Positions 60,229 to 64,000 of a DNA stretch of 64,000 bases are shown piece after piece. Numbering within the stretch: position 1 is the first letter of the stretch; each line of letters opens with the position of its first letter. The notes under the pieces are model-generated. The model worked only from the letters and a program-made list of their open reading frames with translations. It did not search any database and was not told the origin of the DNA. Source of the stretch: Actinosynnema sp. ALI-1.44 (GTDB lineage: Bacteria > Actinomycetota > Actinomycetes > Mycobacteriales > Pseudonocardiaceae); contig NZ_MTQO01000034.1 of assembly GCF_001984155.1 (NCBI RefSeq), forward strand, positions 1 to 64,000, read 5' to 3'. The position numbers were made by a program, and so were the translations under genes.

Positions 60229-61731
60229 ATGTCTCTGTTGACCAGGATCCGCGTACGGATGCGAACCGGTGCTGGCGCCACGCGGACCACTGTGCGGACT
60301 ACTGTGGGCAACGCGCTGCTGGTGCACGGGGCAGATGGGCCGACGGAGGACGCCCGCACGCTGGCGGAGTCGTTGCCCGTCGATCCAGGGCACGAGCTGG
60401 TGGTGGCGGACCTGCCGCCCGACGCCCCGGCCGAGGTGTGGGAGTCCTTCGTGGCCGCTTTGCCCAAGGGGCGCAACCCGATGCGGCTGGTGCTCGGCCG
60501 GCATCCCCGCGAGGTCGGGCCGCGTCTCGGGCAGTGGCTCGCCGACCGGACCGGCCGGGTCGTGCTCGCGCCCTACGGTCTCATGCACCAGGGTGTCGCA
60601 GGTGCTCTGTTCGTGCATTCCGTGGCGAGCAGTTGCTGGGTGCGGTTCCGGCGGGGCCAGATGGCGGTGCGGGAGTCGAAACGCTTTCCCCGCCCGGCTT
60701 GGGAGTCGCCCGCGGTGGCGGAGGTCCGGCCGGTGGGAGCGGACGGCAGTGTCGCCGAACCGTTGCCTGCCGGGATGTGGATCCGGCCGGGCGGTGTCGA
60801 CGACTTGTTCGTGGGCAGCCGCACCAGGCTTGTCAGGGCACTGCCCTGCCAGCCCGGCGTGCCGGTGATCGTGGTGGGCAGCCCGGGTGCTCCCGCGCTC
60901 GAACTCGGCGCTGTCAAGGCGTTCTGGCAGACGCTGCCCGCCGACATCAAGTCCGAGGCGTGGTTCACCCGGTTCGGTGAGGTGGCTCTGCCGGACGGCG
61001 CTTCGCTCGGGCAGACCCTGGCGAACGTGCTCAAGCAGGAAGTGCGCTGCTACACGGGCATTCCAGTCGGTGCGCCGGACGCTCCAGCTGTGGTCGCGCT
61101 CCGTGCGGACGGTACGCACGGCTGGAACACGTTCGCACAGGGATTCGCCTACCGTCCTCAGGGGACTGACGCCCAGCCCGGTCCACGCCGACTGCGTGCC
61201 CACCGACCGCCGGCCCCGCAGTTGCGCGAGGTCTCGCCCGGCGTCTACGAATGCGCGCCGGACATCGTCGTCGAGGTCGTGGAGGCAGGGCTCTGGGTCC
61301 GGTCCGCGGAAGAACCCGCGGCCGCGGCCGTCGTACGGGCTGCCGAGCTCGATCCCGTACGCAACCACGTGCTGTACGAGGCGGTTGATCCCCAGCAGGC
61401 CCAACGCGTGCGTGCGGCGGCGGAAAGCCTGGTAGGCCGCATCGACTACCAGACCAAGCTCGTGACCACGCTGATGCCCGTTACCACACCGCCGAGCCCA
61501 GCTCCGCCGAGCACGGAGTCACCAACCGCCGCCCTGCCCACCGTGGAACCAGAAGAGTCCGGTATGAAACCGATCACGGCGGAGTCGGCCACCACCGCGC
61601 TGCGAAAGGCGGAGCCGTCCGGCGTGGAGCCGCCCCTGCCGGAGTTGCCGTTGCTGTCCCGCATGATGGAGACGATGGCGATGCGGGCACCCGAGTTCCC
61701 GTCCCTGCCCACGGAAGGCACCGGACGATGA
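60229..61731 (+). CDS. T7SS-associated protein, paralogue of the ART-bearing protein
   Basis: A 500-residue soluble protein. Its first 400 residues align by motif with the N-terminal half of the 810-residue protein at 29521: short strands near the start, a WVRFRRGQ / WHRFRPDR block, RFPRPAWES, and glycine-rich strands (VPVIVVGSPGAPALELGAVK). The ADP-ribosyltransferase-like domain is absent and replaced by a Pro/Thr/Glu-rich tail. No membrane helix or signal peptide. The two proteins bracket the secretion island, which suggests a shared scaffold or substrate-handling role. The ATG follows GAGGAA. Its stop overlaps the next start as ATGA. Confidence 0.7.
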   Translation: MSLLTRIRVRMRTGAGATRTTVRTTVGNALLVHGADGPTEDARTLAESLPVDPGHELVVADLPPDAPAEVWESFVAALPKGRNPMRLVLGRHPREVGPRLGQWLADRTGRVVLAPYGLMHQGVAGALFVHSVASSCWVRFRRGQMAVRESKRFPRPAWESPAVAEVRPVGADGSVAEPLPAGMWIRPGGVDDLFVGSRTRLVRALPCQPGVPVIVVGSPGAPALELGAVKAFWQTLPADIKSEAWFTRFGEVALPDGASLGQTLANVLKQEVRCYTGIPVGAPDAPAVVALRADGTHGWNTFAQGFAYRPQGTDAQPGPRRLRAHRPPAPQLREVSPGVYECAPDIVVEVVEAGLWVRSAEEPAAAAVVRAAELDPVRNHVLYEAVDPQQAQRVRAAAESLVGRIDYQTKLVTTLMPVTTPPSPAPPSTESPTAALPTVEPEESGMKPITAESATTALRKAEPSGVEPPLPELPLLSRMMETMAMRAPEFPSLPTEGTGR

Positions 61732-62291
61732 CCGAGCACGACCCGCGGGGCGGGCTGCTTCTGCTGATCGACCCCGAACGGGCGTCGCTCGACGACACCT
61801 CGGACGCGCCGGTGGACGCGGTGATCGGCGCCTGGCTGGTGAACCCGGACGGCACCCGCGGCCGGTTCCAGCCCAACCCCGTGTACCAGCCGTCCAGCCC
61901 GAACTCGCCACTCGACCCGGTCGACGCGGTACTCGGCCTGATCGCCCATGACGACACCGACGCCGCGGAGCTCCTCCCCGCTGTGCTCGCCGACATGACA
62001 TTCGGCGTCGCACTGGACGAGCAGGGGGTCGCGCTTGTCCGTCCCGCTCCCGACGGCGTCCCCTCGGTCCTGGTGACGACGTCGTACGGGCACCGCGGCC
62101 GTGTGAACGCCGCGGGATGGCGAGACACCACACTCGCGGAACTCGCCGCCGCCCTGCCACCCCAAGGTGTCGACGTCCTGCTCAACCCCAGCGCACCGAC
62201 GTCCATACGGCTCCACGCCGACGTCGTACGGGAAGCCACGGAGCGGCAACCGGACCAGCCCGGGCCGCACCCATCCGATAGCCCCGCCTGA
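61728..62291 (+). CDS. SseB-like type VII secretion-associated protein
   Basis: A 187-residue protein. Residues 70-165 have the features of the SseB-like family found in ESX loci: an ALDEQGVALVRPAPDGVPSV core, TTLAELAAALPPQGVDVLLN and NPSAPTSIRL near the end. The role is unknown; it may be a chaperone, a regulator or an immunity protein for the preceding toxin. It overlaps the 500-residue protein gene by four bases and is the last gene of the island. Start MTEHDPRGG is the only reasonable one. Confidence 0.72.
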   Translation: MTEHDPRGGLLLLIDPERASLDDTSDAPVDAVIGAWLVNPDGTRGRFQPNPVYQPSSPNSPLDPVDAVLGLIAHDDTDAAELLPAVLADMTFGVALDEQGVALVRPAPDGVPSVLVTTSYGHRGRVNAAGWRDTTLAELAAALPPQGVDVLLNPSAPTSIRLHADVVREATERQPDQPGPHPSDSPA

Positions 62292-62372
62292 CAGGACCGC
62301 TCCCGAGCCGGTTGACGGGCCGAGGCAGAATTGGCTCAGCGAGCGTGGCCTGGACGGGGGGAGACGCACGGG

Positions 62373-63428
62373 ATGTCGGTCGAACCGTCGCTCGGCTCTT
62401 CGGGCAAGGCTGTGATCCCTCCGACGATCCTGGCCGGGGTCCTGGACATCGGGCGCCGCGAGGGGTTGCCGGTGACGTCGTGGCTCTCGGGAACCGGCCT
62501 CGATCCCGCTGTGCTCTACGCGCCCGGCGCACGTGTTTCGTTGCGGCAGGCGCGGACGGTGTTGCGCCGCGCGCTCGCCGCCTTGCCGGGACGTGCGCTG
62601 GGGCTGGAGGTGGGCGAGCGGGACGCGTTGCTGTCGTTCGGCCTGCTCGGGGTGGCGATGCGGGCGTCGGGGACCGTCGGCGAGGGTCTCGATCTCGCCG
62701 AGGAGCTGCACCAGGCTTCGGGCAGCCTGCTCGACGTGGAGCGCGAGGATCTCGGTGGCCGGATCGGGGTTCGGTTCTGGGAGCGCTGGCCCGACCCGGA
62801 ACTGCTGGCGTTCCTGTGCGAAGAGGCGCTGGTCAGCACCGTCATGGTCATTCGTTCGATGCTGGCAGACCCGACATGGGCGCCGCTGCGGGTCGACCTG
62901 GCCTACCCGCGGCCTGCGCACGCCGCGCGCTACCACACTGTCTTCCGGTGCCCGGTCACATTCCGGAGCGACGCGAACCGGATGGTCATCCCGGGCACGC
63001 TGATGGAACGTCCACTCCCGACCCGGCACGAGCCGACGCGGCGGGCGGCCATCGAGGCGTGCCAGAAGATGCTCGCCCCCAGCGACCCGCCGTCCGACCT
63101 CGTCGCCTCACTCGAGACGCTGCTCGCCATGCACCTGCGGCGGCCGCTGAGCATGCGAGACGTCGCCGAGCGGTTGCACGTGACCGAGCGGACGCTGCAC
63201 CGCCGGCTGGCCGAGTCCGGCGTGCGCTTCCGCGACGTCTCGGACCGGGTGCGCGAGCACCGCGCCACGTCGCTACTGCGTCATTCGTCGGTCCCGGTCA
63301 GCGAGGTAGCGGCCGAGGTCGGGTTCGGTGACAGCCGCGAGTTCCGGCGTGCCTACCTCCGGTGGACCGGCCGCACGCCTTCGCAGACGCGCGGCCAGTC
63401 CACCGGAGCAGGTCCGGTGGGAGGCTGA
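62373..63428 (+). CDS. AraC-family transcriptional regulator (Arabinose_bd type)
   Basis: A 351-residue regulator. Residues about 30-215 match the large N-terminal ligand-binding domain of the OruR/ArgR-like AraC subgroup (VPVTSWLSGTGLDPAVL-type opening is typical). The C-terminal two helix-turn-helix motifs are clear (SMRDVAERLHVTERTLHRRL and VSEVAAEVGFGDSREFRRAY with RWTGRTPSQTR). It is the first gene after the type VII island, in the same direction as the oxygenase gene 256 bases downstream, which may be its target. The ATG at 62373 is preceded by GGGGGAGA at about eight bases. Confidence 0.9.
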   Translation: MSVEPSLGSSGKAVIPPTILAGVLDIGRREGLPVTSWLSGTGLDPAVLYAPGARVSLRQARTVLRRALAALPGRALGLEVGERDALLSFGLLGVAMRASGTVGEGLDLAEELHQASGSLLDVEREDLGGRIGVRFWERWPDPELLAFLCEEALVSTVMVIRSMLADPTWAPLRVDLAYPRPAHAARYHTVFRCPVTFRSDANRMVIPGTLMERPLPTRHEPTRRAAIEACQKMLAPSDPPSDLVASLETLLAMHLRRPLSMRDVAERLHVTERTLHRRLAESGVRFRDVSDRVREHRATSLLRHSSVPVSEVAAEVGFGDSREFRRAYLRWTGRTPSQTRGQSTGAGPVGG

Positions 63429-63684
63429 GGCGAGGTTGTCCGCCGTCTTGGACACCCAGTTCCGCTTCTGACCGCCGCCGCGCCCGTCGAAGTACAGGAG
63501 CGCCCGGAGCGCGCATGTCCGGTCCGCCCCACTTCGTGTCTGTTCCAGCCCTCCATCACCGTGCGCACCGACGTGTTCCATGGACTGCGGGCACAGGCAT
63601 CGCCGCCGCGATGGCCGCACATCGCGGCGTTTCTTGTTGCTCGACAACCCATTGCCGCGCGCACCTGAACCAAGAGGAAGAACG

Positions 63685-64000
63685 ATGACAGAAACGGCGA
63701 ACACCAGCACGTCCGGCATTCCCCTCCACGTGACCGGGCACCTCGCTCCAGTAGCTGACGAGATCGACGCTGTCGACCTGCCCGTGGAGGGTGCGCTGCC
63801 GCCCGAACTGGTCGGCCGCTACCTGCGCAACGGCCCCAACCCGCTGCCCGGCCAGCCGTCGGTGCACTGGTTCGCAGGCCACGGCATGGTGCACGGCATC
63901 CGCCTCGACGGGGGCCGCGCGCGGTGGTACCGCAACCGCTGGGTGCGGACGAAGGCGTTGGCCGGGGAGTCCGCGACGCGGCCTGACGGGAGTTTCGACC
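63685..64000 (+). CDS. Carotenoid-cleavage oxygenase, N-terminal part (cut by window edge)
   Basis: The first 105 codons of a gene that continues beyond the window. The sequence PVADEIDAVDLPVEGALPPE followed by LVGRYLRNGPNPLPG and HWFAGHGMVHGIRL is the standard opening of the carotenoid/lignostilbene dioxygenase family, iron(II) enzymes that split alkenes such as carotenoids or stilbenes. The iron-binding histidines lie further downstream and cannot be checked. The ATG at 63685 is preceded by AGAGGAAGA. The 256 bases upstream hold no supported gene and probably contain the promoter controlled by the AraC regulator. Confidence 0.92.
   Translation, partial: MTETANTSTSGIPLHVTGHLAPVADEIDAVDLPVEGALPPELVGRYLRNGPNPLPGQPSVHWFAGHGMVHGIRLDGGRARWYRNRWVRTKALAGESATRPDGSFD

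Noticed and set aside
58132-61404. Leftward open frame of 1,090 codons antisense to the toxin and its neighbour
   Set aside because: It lies opposite genes with clear domains, has no recognisable motif, and long antisense frames are expected in high-GC DNA.

Overview
The window is high-GC DNA with frequent GTG/TTG starts, ATGA-type stop/start overlaps and an ESX (type VII) secretion locus with EccB, EccC, EccD and mycosin. This points to a filamentous actinomycete. I infer the order Pseudonocardiales (Amycolatopsis/Kibdelosporangium-like), partly from the chromosomal vanHAX operon, but no rRNA or housekeeping marker is present to prove it. No tRNA, rRNA, CRISPR array or insertion sequence was recognised.

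Positions 1-10,100 are a patchwork of stress and housekeeping genes. They include a manganese catalase (cut by the window edge), a CPYC flavoprotein, a short-chain dehydrogenase, a RecQ-family helicase with a membrane-protein partner, a TerC-family membrane protein and a CorA Mg2+ transporter. Each of the last two is trailed by a tiny one-helix membrane ORF. At least three decayed genes lie here: an MBL-fold hydrolase fragment, a GntR/RibD_C-like scar and an ArsR regulator. Positions 10,100-21,000 hold an orphan periplasmic-binding lipoprotein, vanH-vanA-vanX (D-Ala-D-Lac peptidoglycan remodelling, glycopeptide resistance, visibly lower GC), a membrane-anchored trypsin-like protease, a NarL-type two-component pair, two LuxR-type regulators whose receiver domains lack the phospho-acceptor Asp, and a second CPYC flavoprotein.

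Positions 21,600-62,300 form one large type VII secretion island. Two LAL-type LuxR regulators, a beta-helix/AAA+ ATPase fusion (in place of an ordinary EccA), a protein with an ADP-ribosyltransferase-like C-terminus, and mycosin run rightward. They meet the leftward eccC gene at a perfect 18-bp-stem bidirectional terminator. After a divergent gap come eccD, eccB, two small WXG100-type genes, a run of further helical-hairpin proteins (some with Gly/Pro-rich or repeat tails), a YbaB-like protein and one more WXG100-like gene. Then comes a single 12.9-kb gene for a protein of about 4,296 residues. Its N-terminus looks like an ESX substrate with membrane segments. Its body carries two HExxH metalloprotease-like domains plus a third copy that has lost the motif, two protein-glutaminase-like domains, a TcdA/TcdB-type glycosyltransferase domain with an SD..DGD signature, a Tox-PL-like papain fold and a C-terminal clan-CD-like cysteine peptidase. 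The locus closes with a paralogue of the ART-bearing protein and an SseB-like T7SS-associated protein. No eccE was found.

The island reads as a dedicated exporter for one multi-effector toxin. Mycosin, EccB, EccC and EccD would build the channel, the small hairpin proteins would be co-substrates or chaperones, the AAA+ fusion would be the cytosolic remodelling ATPase, and the two LAL regulators the likely local switch. To the right, an AraC-family regulator precedes the start of a carotenoid-cleavage oxygenase cut by the window end.
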